A DNA stretch of 64,000 nt, taken from the NCBI GenBank assembly GCA_030620095.1, contig JAUTXW010001615.1, positions 3,432,001 through 3,496,000 of the forward strand, given 5' to 3'. Source of the DNA: Kuschelorhynchus macadamiae (lineage: Eukaryota; Arthropoda; Insecta; Coleoptera; Curculionidae). How positions within the stretch are numbered: the stretch's first letter is position 1; each line of letters begins with the position of its first letter. Of this stretch, positions 47,224 to 57,436 are shown in pieces. The notes beneath the pieces are model-generated. The model saw nothing but the letters and a program-made list of their open reading frames with translations, was not told the origin of the DNA and did no database searches. The position numbers and the translations under genes are program-made.

Positions 47224-47465
47224 CCACATAAGGACGGATCATTAATCTACGACGACAAAAATAGAAAAAAAAAAATCGGCAAAATAATCACAAAAAACCC
47301 TGAAAACAATTACCAATATATCAGTCATTAATGCGCCGTATACATTTTTTTATTAACGCAACCAACAAGTATGAACGAGTCCGCAAACTTTTGTTTTATT
47401 TATTCAAGACTAATATCGATCAGTCGCATAGCCTGATATTATTTAGCGTCATACTGTTTTCAAAA

Positions 47466-49941
47466 ATGCAGAACCCCAAAGTTCATAAAGTGAATTTTGA
47501 AGCATCAGGTATGTATTTCAATCTGTAATTATTATTTGGAGAACAGTTATATTTACAATAGATATATTATGTGTTTCATGAAATAGTGTTTTTGTTTAAA
47601 AAATTCAGTTAAATTTTGACTTTGCCTAGAGTTATAAAAAAAGTTAAAAGGAGTTAAGTGATACTTTTTTGCTTATTTAGAAACACATCTTTTAACGAAC
47701 AAAAAAACGTAAAATTTGTGTCCCCGTGTTTCCCCCTTTGTGAAATATTGTTCATTTTTTACAGGTAGCCGTGAAAAATTCGCGCCAAACGAAGTGACGC
47801 TAAAAAGAAATGAACTATTCACGGTGCTAAAAAATGAACAGTTTTACAAACTATCGTCATTAAAGTGTAATGAACGATTAATGCAGTACATATTAGAAAA
47901 GTATGATGATAGTGAAGTTTCTGTAAACTGTCCTACCAAAGAAATAAAACTTCTAGTCAAAGTGTTTGTCACGCAGTTTTTAAGGAAGTGGCGGGACTGT
48001 AATTATATGTTTGAAAGTTTTACCAATAAGCACGTGAAATGGCTTGATGAGAACTTAAAACTACAGATTTTGTTACCAGTACCAGCACCAATAGTGCAGA
48101 AAAAGCGAGGCAGGCCAAGAAAACCGTTCGATGACATTTCTGAACGCAGCAAACAAAGAAATGTTAAAACAATTTTATCCGATCATAACCCTGAGGCACT
48201 TTTGTCTGCTGCAGAATCAAGCTTGGTTAAATCAGGCAGGAGAATTACAGCCAAGGTTGTTAAATTGGCCATCCAATCCTCACCTAAAACAGTTAAAAAA
48301 ATGAAACTGGCATATGATTCGTCGTTCTCAAGTGGTATAAAACCGTACAGTCCAGAAGAAGCTTTAGGTCTCTTGGTGGATCTGGGGTTGACACGAGAGG
48401 ATTACATAACAATGAGGCTTGGAGCAAAGGAGAGGGGGGCTGGTATTTATCCCTCATATCAGGTGATTGCCGAAGCAAAGAGAAAGTGTTACCCTGCAAA
48501 CATTACTGTAACTGAAAACGGTGCTAAGGTGCCACTTCAAGATCTTCTAGCACACACTACTCAACGCTTGACACAAGTACAGGCTGATGTGATCACGCAG
48601 AATATTTCCGAAGAATGTGATACTATCGATGTGTATTATAAATGGGGTCTGGTTGGCAGCGGTGGACACAGCGTATACAAACAAAATTTCACGAATAATT
48701 CGGAGTATGCTGATTCCAATATAATTTTATGTACGATTGTGCCACTAGAAATGAGTGACTCTCATAGTATTACCAAAAAAATATATTGGAAGAACACGAC
48801 ACCATCATCGACAAGATATTGCCGCCCAATTAGCTTTAAAATAAAAAAAGAAAACGCTCAAAATGTGAGGGAAGAGTACAATGAAGTGCAAACTCAAATA
48901 TTGCAATTGGATCCCACAATCATCGTTCTAGGCACCAAAGAAATAAAATTTAAACATATTCCCATTTGTACCATGCTAGATGGGAAGACTGTCAACATTT
49001 TAACGGACACTTCAAGTTCTCAGGCATGCAATGTCTGTAAGGCTACTCCTGTAGATTTAAACAATCTTGAGAAACTTAAAAATAGAGTTTGCAATGAAGA
49101 CACCTTTAAATTTGGCATTTCTGTTCTACATGCATACCTCAGATGCTTTGAATATTTATTGCATATAGCCTATAAATTGGAATTAGGGCAGTGGCAAGCA
49201 AGGGGTGAAAATGCTAAACAACAAGTCAAGGAAAGGAAAAGTAAAATAACAACTGCATTTTATAAAGAAATGGGCCTCGTTGTTGATCAGCCCAAACAAG
49301 GTGGGGGCAATAGTAACGATGGCAATACTGCCCGGAAATTTTTTAAAAACCCATCGCTTGTTTCCAAAATAACGGGAATAGATAAAGAATTAATAGAAAG
49401 ATCTTCGAATATACTTACCATTATTTCTTGTGGCCATTATGTTCAAGAAGAATTATTTGGAAAATATTGCTTCGAAACAGCACAAAAGGCTGTTTCCCTT
49501 TATGGGTGGTACAAAATGAGTGTCAGTGTTCATAAACTGCTAATACACGGAGCCGATATCATAAAATCTTTGCCCTTACCAGTAGGTCAACTTACAGAAG
49601 ATGTAATTGAGAAAGGCCATAAACACTACAAAAATTTAAGACAATATCACTCCAGAAAAACTTCAAGAATCAACACCAATATTGATATTTTTAACTGGAT
49701 GTTAGTATCTTCGGACCCTGTTGTGACGGATAATCGTAAAAGAGCCAAGATAAATAAAAAACCATTCAGCGAAGTTGTATTAGGTATGCTATTTTTCAAT
49801 TAACATTTTACGGTTGATAACATTTCTTTTTGATTTTTAGGTATGCTAAGGTTGCCTTCTTTCTGTGGTGATGATGCTGGTGATAATGGCGAACAAGAGT
49901 CTGATAATGATGAATCTGATGATAATAATAATGTAGATTAG
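47466..49941 (+). CDS. RAG1/Transib-like transposase, 3 exons, 720 aa, first catalytic Asp replaced
   Basis: Exons 47466-47508, 47765-49783 and 49841-49941, with GT-AG introns of 256 and 57 bp in matching phase, give MQNPKVHKVNFEASG joined to SREKFAP and a C-terminus LGMLRLPSFCGDD followed by an Asp/Asn-rich acidic tail. No stop or frameshift occurs. RAG1-like landmarks: CNVC (first zinc pair, RAG1 CTLC), HKLLIH (second zinc pair, RAG1 HKTLAH), DGNTARKFF (RAG1 NGNFARKL), MLDGK at residue ~420 (second catalytic Asp) and IEKGHKHYKNLRQYHSRK at ~630, which aligns with RAG1 Glu962 (NESGNKLFRRFRKMNARQ). At the first catalytic site the family has WG(F/C)DGSSG.S.YKQ; here it reads KWGLVGSGGHSVYKQ, so Asp is Val (residue ~311, codon GTT at 48652). 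The protein should bind DNA but is probably cleavage-deficient. GRPRKPF at ~140 is an AT-hook-like motif. Confidence 0.88.
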
Positions 49942-50064
49942 TTAGGTACTAAATAGTTAAATGAATTGATGTTAGTTAAATAACAATGACATTGAAAATT
50001 TCCTTTCTATATTCTTTTTAAATAATTTATTTGAAAAGAAAGAACATCTCTTCGTGGAATAGTT

Positions 50065-50320
50065 TATAATTGCATGGCAAAACGCTTTGGGCATAAATAT
50101 TCAGTGCGAACTTGTCAATTTGGCTCTTTAGTGTAGATGTTAAAATAACAAAAAACTTCAAAATGTACAATAAATAAAGGCATGAACAGACTACTTATTA
50201 CTAACAAAAAACACTTAGAAAACACTAAGGAGCCAACTTGACAAGTTGGCACTGAAGATGATCATTTAGGCTGTAAGCGCTTTGACATGCAATTATAAAC
50301 TTTTGCATGAAATACAGAGG
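50065..50320. repeat. Foldback inside the Transib 3' region, with degenerate hammerhead-like arms
   Basis: Arms pair TTATAATTGCATGGCAAAACGC with GCGCTTTGACATGCAATTATAA, and TTGTCAATTTGGCTC with GAGCCAACTTGACAA. The right arm (50247-50287) reads TTGGCA, CTGAAGA, a weak helix II, GTAA where GAAA is expected, GCGCTT and TGACA, a decayed version of the hammerhead-like layout seen at 39 kb. Confidence 0.65.
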
Positions 50321-50749
50321 TTTTCTTTCTTGTCCTGTATTTCTACGTGCATACAGGATCCTTTCTTTTTAGTACAAATTATATACAATAATTATTACTA
50401 TTATATCAGAGCCTTTAAAACGTAGGTATACATGTATAGTGTTATAATTATACACAATTATTTAAGTTCTTTTTTTTAAATATTTTGTGTAAGTTGAATA
50501 ATTTATAGGAAATTCTATCTTATAAAAATCTTACAATACTTTACACAGATATAGTAACTATATTAAATAATACTATTCATTTGAGTTGAATATTTAATTT
50601 ATTATTAATATATTGTATATTGATAATGTGGATGTTATTGCAGTATAATTTATTTTGAAATTAATTGTTATGAGTATTTCAAGAATATAATACATAATAA
50701 TGTATACGGAATGTACTTATTAGAACAATTTTTTTGAAATATTTCGTTT

Positions 50750-50935
50750 GTTCATCGATCTAGGGGGGGGAGACCGAGCCCCCCCTCGCCCTAGGATCTT
50801 GAAAAATGTACTAGTTTTCATAATACATCAAAAGCCGCGAAAATATGCCATCAAACCTTTCATACCTATTAGACCACCTATACTTTTCCAGTGGGCCCCT
50901 CCCCACATTTTTTTTCTGGCTCCGCCACTGATGAA
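50750..50935. repeat. hAT-like non-autonomous terminus fragment
   Basis: The minus strand begins CAGTGGCGGAGCCAG, a common hAT-type end, then AAAATGTGGGGAGGGGCCC, and ends in a G-run and GAGGGGGGGCTCGGTCTCCC. No transposase is present and an 8-bp duplication could not be matched. Confidence 0.5.
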
Positions 50936-51072
50936 TCATGAATATTGCTTCTTTTTTAAGCTGATAATTATCAAATATTCCCTTATAAAATGTTTCGGAC
51001 AGGTATATCAAATATAATCATATTTTATATTTTTGTCGTCGTAAATTAAGGATTCGTCCTTATGTGGCGACG

Positions 51073-52192
51073 TAGAAGATGCCGTCAGACCACTACTTGT
51101 ACTTGTGCTGGGTGATGCTACAGGGGCTGGATGCACGTGCTGTTGAGGTGGTTCTTTTCCAGGTTCCCTCATTTTTTCAATAATTTTTTTGTGGTGATCT
51201 GGATCCATTTGCAAATAACTTGATAGGGATTTCGCATTCGAATGACTTGTAACTTTTATCAAGTTTTGCTCCGACACTCCGCTTTTGGCCAGCTTGGACA
51301 CGGCAGTAGCTCTGGTTGGTACATTAATTTGTGTGCTTGTTTTTTTGTCCAAGTTGAAATCTCGTTTTCTCCTACTGGGCTGTTTTTGAACCATTTTCCG
51401 GAAATTTTCCAATGGGGGTTTGGCTTCAAAAATAGTCCAGTGTTGGAGATACTTTTCCTTTTATCTTGTAATTCTTTATAAATTCTTACAGGGCAAAAGC
51501 TGGGACTTCTCTCGTTTCTCACCAACCATTTCGAATCGGCGAATTTTCGGCCACCACCTTGACATGTTTTAGAAAAAAACAGGGTTGTATTGAATTCTAC
51601 CTGTTTTTCCTCCGAAGTTGTCAGTTTCTTCTTTGAAAAAAGTTGTTTCGGCTCTTGCACCTTCTCCTCCTCTCCAGGCTAATTCATAGGACAACAAAAA
51701 AAAACACTTTTTTTGTAAACCCTCTGGAGTTGATTCATCACAAGCTTCGATTAGATTTTTTAATTCATTGTATGTTAAAAAAACGGCCGATTCTCTGCGT
51801 TTGCCTTCAATACCTTGCAAATGTCTCCTTTTGGCATTTTTTGCGTCTGGGGCCGATTTGAATTCGATCTGCTCGAAGAAATTTATTTTAATTTTGTATT
51901 CATTGAAATACCTTTCTATCAATAATTTCGCCGTCAGATTTCAAATAATTTTTACCGTGCCTGGTTTATATTCCTCCCAATTCATTTTTCGCATATTGTA
52001 GGCCCAGCTTTTCAAAATCATTGCTAGTTGGGATACTGGAGTATCTTGGTCAAACGTATAGTTTTTTTCATCGCAGAATGACATAAACTGTCTCCAGATG
52101 CTCTTCTTGGATTTAACGGTGTTTTTTGGTTCGCTTCCAATTATATTTTCATCAATTTCCTCTTCCTGAACTAGCCCAAAGTGATTATTCAT
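51073..52192 (-). pseudogene. Crypton-like tyrosine recombinase, one stop and two frameshifts
   Basis: From 52192: MNNHFGLVQEEEIDENI, a core-binding-like region (SIWRQFMSFCDEKNYTFD, LAMILKSWAYNMR), an in-frame TGA at ~51940, then KRRHLQGIEGKRRESAVFL, SYELAWRGGEGARAET (first Arg region), a frameshift at ~51590, CQGGGRKFADSKWLV, FCPVRIYKELQDKR, WFKNSPVGENEISTWTKK, a second frameshift at ~51330, then PTRATAVSKLAKSGVSE (Arg of HxxR, with His apparently changed to Asn) and VTSHSNAKSLSSYLQMD (His/Tyr box with the nucleophilic Tyr in SYL). This order is that of Crypton/DUF3504-type tyrosine recombinases. The Ser/Thr/Pro-rich tail is cut by the Transib-like element. The gene would have integrated circular DNA by Tyr-mediated strand exchange. 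Confidence 0.8.
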
Positions 52193-52789
52193 ATTGACAA
52201 CTTTTCAAAAATGTTTGAAAGATACTTAAAAAAAATCAGTTTCTAGGGACTCTAGCGTCTCTCAAAAGCAGGTTTCATATTGTCAAGATTTCATTTTTTG
52301 GTTAGGTATGTAACCACACCTAACCAGGCAAGTGGAAACACCATGTTTCCTAGACGACGTGGTATTTCCGCTATAATTTTTCGAAAACACCACCAGTCTT
52401 ACGGGAAAATTTGTACGTGAGTGAAATATTCGATATTATAATAATAAAATAAATATATTAAGTGTTATATAGAGATGATATAGTGATATAGAAAAAATTA
52501 GTGTATTTCTCGAAAAGATGCCAATTATTATAACTGAATAATATGAAATACAAATTTAGAAGGTATGTCATTTAAAACAAAAACGTAACTTTCGGATATA
52601 TCTAAAAACCGGCAGCTTAAATTAAAAATCACACTACGCCATTGGATTCTAGATAAAAACTGTGTGTGCCAGTTTCTACCTTTTAAACAAGTTAGGCGAT
52701 AATTCCTACTTCTAAATAATCTCTTCTATTTATATTCAATTTGTCCCTTACAAATAAAATTTTAAATACCCGAATTATATTCTTCCGTA
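52193..52789. other. 5' flank of the Crypton-like gene, then AT-rich sequence
   Basis: No additional coding motif was recognised. Crypton elements lack terminal inverted repeats, so the left-hand genomic boundary could not be set. Confidence 0.4.
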
Positions 52790-53150
52790 GTTACTGTTCC
52801 ACTATGGCGGAACAAAATGGCCTAGTAGAATGTTAAAAAAATATATTACTAAAAAACCATTTATCCTATTTATCTCAAATTTTGCACAAAATTTAAGTGT
52901 AACATAAGAATGAACTGGCAAAATTTTGGTACGAAGCCATGAAGGCAAAACAAAATGGCGGCCTAGTAAAATATTTTAAAAATATTAAAAAAACTGCTTA
53001 TTCGATTTTAAATTTATTAAAAAGTAAATTGGTTAAATTTTAGTACGAATTCAAGATGGCTCAACAAAATGGAGGCCATATAAAATATTTTAAAAAATCA
53101 GCGTAAAAAAACTTTCTTATTCAATTGACTTTTTTAATCCACATAATTGT
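52790..53150 (-). repeat. Family A repeat, partial
   Basis: Contains AAAATGGCCTAGTAGAATG, CAAAATGGCGGCCTAGTAAAAT and AAAATGGAGGCC, spaced as in the long copy at 27.5 kb; the GACAGAC block is missing. Confidence 0.7.
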
Positions 53151-53671
53151 TTGATAATAACTTAGTTTATAGAATGTGTGTTATTTGTACACAGAGGAAT
53201 TCTATACGAACGGATTTTTTACACATAGGCAAACAGACGAAAAGTACGTTTTAGACAGAACAGGTGAGATTTAGCCGCTGCTTGGAGATTTTGTTTCGGC
53301 ATCTTTGAAATAAAACTTCTTTACCCATTTTGTTTACGTTTTCAATTTCTTTATACACACTGGAGCGTAATTAGTCTTATTAGTAAAAAAAAAACCAAAA
53401 AGTTTTAATCATTCGCAGACACTGTTATGCTAATATTAAAGAGGAGTTTTATACAGGCTGTTTCCTAAGTAAGCACAAAAATTTAAGTGCATATGCTTGA
53501 GTCAATTTTATGGAAAAAAGTTCATATCAATATATGTCCTCAAAAGCTTTGTTTCCAAGATACAGGATGGTGACGTTTAAAGAAAAAAATCTTTTTTTTT
53601 CTAATATTGCTGTAAATATCTTTGCGAAATTTGGTGCATGCATTCTATGAACTTAAAGGCATTTTTCAATG
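53151..53671. other. Interval with one mariner-like arm
   Basis: From ~53450 an ACAGGCTGTTTCCTAAGTAAG string begins a sequence resembling long mariner-type inverted ends (compare 43.09 kb). No partner arm was identified, so it is a solo or heavily eroded end that element D entered. Confidence 0.4.
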
Positions 53672-53673
53672 TA

Positions 53674-56035
53674 CACTGTGTCCCAGATTGCTTGTAATCA
53701 CAGGGTTTCTCGGTAACCAGCAGAGATAGAACTTTGCGGTTTTCGCGACTCTGTCAATTTTTCGAGAAACTTTGAATGCCGCAAACAGAATTGTGCCAGA
53801 TTGTTTCTTTCCCGAGATACAGAGTGAAATAGAAATTTTGCGCTTTTGGGGGTGGATCATATTTCGGACACCCTGTCAGATAAAGAAAAGGTAAAAACTG
53901 CTATGGATAGATATTTTTACGTCCAGTGCTGTAGTCGAAATTTTTTTTAGACAAACCGTTTTTGAGATATAGCCCAAACTTAGTATTTTTTAAATGGGAC
54001 ACCCTGTATTTTTTGGTTCCAAAAAATTTGCCTTTTTTTTCTTTTTAAAATGATGTATAACACTATGCACTTTTGACGTAAACTAAGCCTTATAAACGCA
54101 ATATTAAAAGAAGAACGTAAGTTGGCCATGGAAATATGGCATGGAAACAAAAATCAAAACTATTTGTTTCTTAAATATATCAAATATTGCCGTGTTTATC
54201 CTCTTATCATACGAGTTACCAATAATTCTAACATGTAAATTAATAGATATTAAGAAGAAATGAATAATTTTGAAAATAGTCATAAGTATGATATGATGGT
54301 TTGTTTTATTGAATGTCATGAAAACAGTGATCAAGCATCTGATTTATATTTTAACAGGTAAGCACCAACCGCTTAAATTATTATGAACCTCCTTTCAAAA
54401 TTTTTTTTCAATTCCACTTTGAGTTATGGACTATTTCCAAAAGCTTTTTTTATATCGTAGATATCCAGAAAGGTCTCAGCCACACAAGGCATTTTTTCGC
54501 CGAATTAAATTAAATTTAATTAATGATAGATCATTTTCAAAGCACAGGGCTAAAACATATAATAAACGAAATCACGAGAACAATGAGATTGTTGTATTAG
54601 CAAGTATTCAGGCCAATCACACGAATTCATGTAGGCATATTCAGGAAACAGTGGGGGTGTCAAAATCACAAACGCAAAGGATATTAAGAAAACATAAATA
54701 TAAGCCTTATAAAGTAAATGTAGTACAACAATTACATCCTGGAGATGCAGAAAGGCGTCTAAAGTTTTGTTACTGGTATCTTCAAAAAACCCAAAATGAC
54801 CCTGACTTCGGTAGTAAGGTTATATGGTCCGACGAAGCCTATATAAGTTGTAGTGGTATTTTTAACAGGCATAATAATAGGCACTGGTATACGGAAAACC
54901 AATTTTTAACAAGAGAACGTCAGCAGCAAGGAAGGTTTGGGTTTAGCGTCGCTTGCTTTATATTGGGAACAAAGATTGCATTCCATATTTACAATAATAA
55001 GTTAACAGCAGATAGATATCTAGCAATTTTAAATCAAATACTACCGGATTTATTGGATAACTTGCCGCTAGCAAAACTGCACAATATTTACTTTCAGCAG
55101 GACGGTGCTCCTGCCCACAATGCGCAAATTATAAGGCCATTTCTATTTGAAAATGTTCACGATCGCTGGATTGGTACAACTGGACCAGTAAGGTGGCCTG
55201 CTAGGTCGCCAGACCTCTCAATATTAGATTTTTTCGTTTGGTCTTACTTAAAAAACAAAATTTACCTGAATCCAGTCAATACGATGGAGCAGCTGCAAAA
55301 TGCAACCATTCAGGCATTTAGATTATTGGAAGATAGACCTATAATAATGATGAATGCTCTAAGAAGAATTCGCACTGTGTGCCAAATATGTGTTCGTGAG
55401 GGGGGCGGCCATTTTGAACAGTTTTTCTAGTTATGTAGAATGTGTTTAGTATTGTGATTAAGTTTATCAAGATTATTAAGTTTATTTATTTCATAGTAAA
55501 AAAATGGTTATTAATTTTTTATGTTGTTTAATTTTGCTTCTGGACACTTTTAATATCTACCCATATTTCCATGGCCAGCTTACGTTTTTCTTATAATATA
55601 GCGTTTATAAGGTTTAGTTTACGTCAAAAGTGCATAGTGTGATACATCATTTTAAAGAGAAAAAAAAAGGCGATTTTTTTGGAATAAAAAAATACAGGGT
55701 GTCCCATTTAAAAAATACTAAGTTTGGGCTATATCTCAAAAACGGATTGTCTAAAAATTTGTGCGACTACAACACTGGATTCTACGTAAAAATATCTATC
55801 CATAGCAGTTTTTACCTTTTCTCTATCTAATAGGGTGTCCGAAATATGATACCACCCCCAAAAGCGCAAAATCTCTATTTCACCCTGTCTCTCGGGAACG
55901 AAACGATGTGGCACAATTCTGTTTGCGGCATTCAAAGTTTCTCGAAAAAGTGACACAGGGTCGCGAAAACCGCAAAGTTATATCTCTGCTGGTTTCCGAA
56001 AAACCCTGTGATTACAAGCAATCTGGGACACAGTG
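53674..56035 (+). mobile_element. DD41D mariner-like element D, apparently intact, ~470-bp inverted ends
   Basis: Left end CACTGTGTCCCAGATTGC and right end GCAATCTGGGACACAGTG are exact inverted partners, flanked by TA (53672-53673 and 56036-56037). The inverted ends run ~470 bp (to ~54140 and from ~55557) with small differences, and contain repeated ACACCCTGT and ACAGGGTGT strings. The single gene between them has no stops or frameshifts once one intron is removed. This is the best candidate for an active transposon in the window. Confidence 0.93.
54260..55430 (+). CDS. DD41D mariner-like transposase (element D), intact, 355 aa
   Basis: Exon 1 54260-54357 (MNNFENSHKYDMMVCFIE to LYFN) joins through a 103-bp GT-AG intron (54358-54460) to RYPERSQPHKAFFRR in exon 2, ending at 55430. 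A shorter start at 54426 lies inside the intron and is rejected. Domains: N-terminal helix-turn-helix with SCRHIQETVGVSKSQTQRI, LHPGDAERRLKFCYWYL, then the DDE domain: VIWSDEAYISCSG (first Asp), YFQQDGAPAHNAQ (second Asp) and WPARSPDLSILDFFVW (third Asp, with 41 residues between second and third). It ends GGGHFEQFF. All three catalytic acids are present and length is normal for the family. It should cut and paste DNA at TA sites by binding the long inverted ends. Confidence 0.9.
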
Positions 56036-56292
56036 TACAATAACTTTTTTCGTGGGGGGATTTGCTTTGATTATGTTGGAAGAAAAAATAGTACGCCACT
56101 GTTTTTTCTAAAAATTAAAATTATTTTTGGAATCCTCATTTGTTGCTAAGCAAATTTTGTAACATGCCTTTCTTTCGTTAGAGACATAGTTTTTGCTTAA
56201 TTAATTAATAATTAATTGATGTTTGAAAAATGAAATCCCAATTTATTAACATTTACAGTTATTACTGTTTTATTTAATAAACATATTTAAAA

Positions 56293-56760
56293 TCAAATGA
56301 ATTGCTGGAAATGAGCACCTTTAGCCATGATACAAGCTGCAGCCCTCTTCTTCATATTTTCTCGTACATGTGCAAAAATACCTGGAGTATTTCGTATTTT
56401 GTCACATCCTTGAATTATTCGGTTTCTAAGATCATTCCGATTTTGAACAGGATTTGTATAAATAAATGTTTTCAAATGAACCCACAAAAAAAATCCAATA
56501 GATTTAGATCAGGGGATCTGACAGGCCACGGTTGACATGGTAAGTTTGCATCTCCACCAATCCAACGGTTGCTAAATTGTTGGTTTAAATATTCTCGAGC
56601 AGACAGTCGAGTAACTGCTATTATAAAATTACACAGATAACTAACTAAAACTGAAAATGTGAATAATTTGCAAGTCTATTGAACATGTTAACGTGAACCG
56701 TTGCATGCCGGAGCACGATCATGCATAAACCAAATTCTATTTCTTAGCATAAGTTAATTA
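56293..56760 (-). pseudogene. DD41D mariner-like transposase relic E, C-terminal half
   Basis: Minus strand: WFMHDRAPAC (second-Asp region), an insert or eroded stretch, REYLNQQFSNRWIGG, WPVRSPDLNLLDFF (third-Asp region), WVHLKTFIYTNPVQNRNDL, IRNTPGIFAHVREN and AKGAHFQQFI. Spacing and end match the DD41D family. Two frame breaks occur and no inverted ends were identified, so it is an old fragment adjoining element D. Confidence 0.8.
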
Positions 56761-57306
56761 AAATATATCGTCCTATTATTAATAAAACGGTTTTGAATAC
56801 TATATTTATTTCAAGAATATATATGACATGCAAATGATTATTGATTCTGTCGATAGTCAAACATTCCATGTATGATCAGAAGCCATACTTTATAAAATAA
56901 TTTAATACCTGCGACGCTACTGTATGGCAGGTCTGTTTCCAACAATGATTCTGTTTCCCGTTTTGTCAATGGATGGTAACCTAAAAAGTGTTTTTCATAA
57001 TTCTTACTCACCTTGAATAAGCAAATTTGATATCTAAAATTTGTAAATCTTGTTTGAAAATAGAAAATAACTGAAATTTTAAAAACATTCAAAAACAATA
57101 GTCCCCGTAAGAAATCTTGAAGAATACATTTAATTTTTGGGCGCTTTGTATCTCAGTTTCTACATTATATTTATATTTAAATGCGCAAACGCTTCATTAC
57201 GAGATAAAAAAATACGTTACAAAAAGAATTGACTACAAAATGAATTTAAGTTATATTTATAAATTCAGTAATGCTTACGTTGCATGAGAACGAAAAGATA
57301 AAAGTC
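56761..57306 (-). other. Interval with possible host exons, unresolved
   Basis: On the minus strand two stretches sit between plausible splice sites: ~57072-57014 (TTTCAG| ... CAAG|GTGAGT) and ~56967-56898 (TTTTTAG| ... GCAG|GTATTA). One frame of the pair gives LFSIFKQDLQILD and IDKTGNRIIVG before a stop; another gives YHPLTKRETESLLETDLPYS. The two frames are incompatible, so no gene is called. Confidence 0.25.
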
Positions 57307-57309
57307 TAA

Positions 57310-57436
57310 AGACCCATTTTACATGCTGCAATTCTTCTTTGCAATATGCAAAAGGTGCAAATGTCTTGCCACTGCGCATGCCATTGTTCAAGACTATTGC
57401 ATATTGCAAGAAAAATTGCAGCATGTAAAATGGCCT
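57310..57436. mobile_element. 127-bp MITE, PIF/Harbinger-like, TAA duplication
   Basis: The ends AGACCCATTTTACATGCTGC and (reverse complement of the right end) AGGCCATTTTACATGCTGC pair, and the inverted arms continue through GCAATTCTT...GCAATATGCA. TAA occurs on both sides (57307-57309 and 57437-57439), fitting the 3-bp TWA duplications of PIF/Harbinger. The centre contains GCGCATGC. Non-coding. Confidence 0.75.

Larger units (their letters stand above)
47224..51067 (+). mobile_element. Transib (RAG1-like) element with TIRs and CGACG 5-bp duplication
   Basis: Left end CCACATAAGGACGGATC and (reverse complement of the right end) CCACATAAGGACGAATC are inverted partners over ~40 bp, continuing into TTAAT(C/T)TACGACGACAAAAATA. 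Flanks are CGACG on both sides (47219-47223 and 51068-51072). A 5-bp, GC-rich duplication is the established hallmark of Transib elements, and CAC at the second base echoes the Transib/RSS heptamer start. The 3.84-kb body contains one three-exon transposase gene, plus a foldback insert (~50.1-50.3 kb) and a hAT-like terminus fragment (~50.75-50.93 kb) in its 3' part. Confidence 0.88.

Noticed and set aside
47466..49941. A host V(D)J-type RAG locus
   Set aside because: TIRs and a 5-bp target duplication show a transposon; no RAG2-like gene is present.
47224..51067. A single composite element encoding both the RAG1-like protein and the tyrosine recombinase
   Set aside because: The right inverted end and duplication fall inside the recombinase gene and its C-terminus reappears on the other side, so these are two nested elements.
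56898..57072. CRAL-TRIO-like exon pair (LFSIFKQDLQILD / IDKTGNRIIVG)
   Set aside because: The frame runs into a TAG before the donor site and the similarity is only a few residues; kept as an unresolved interval.
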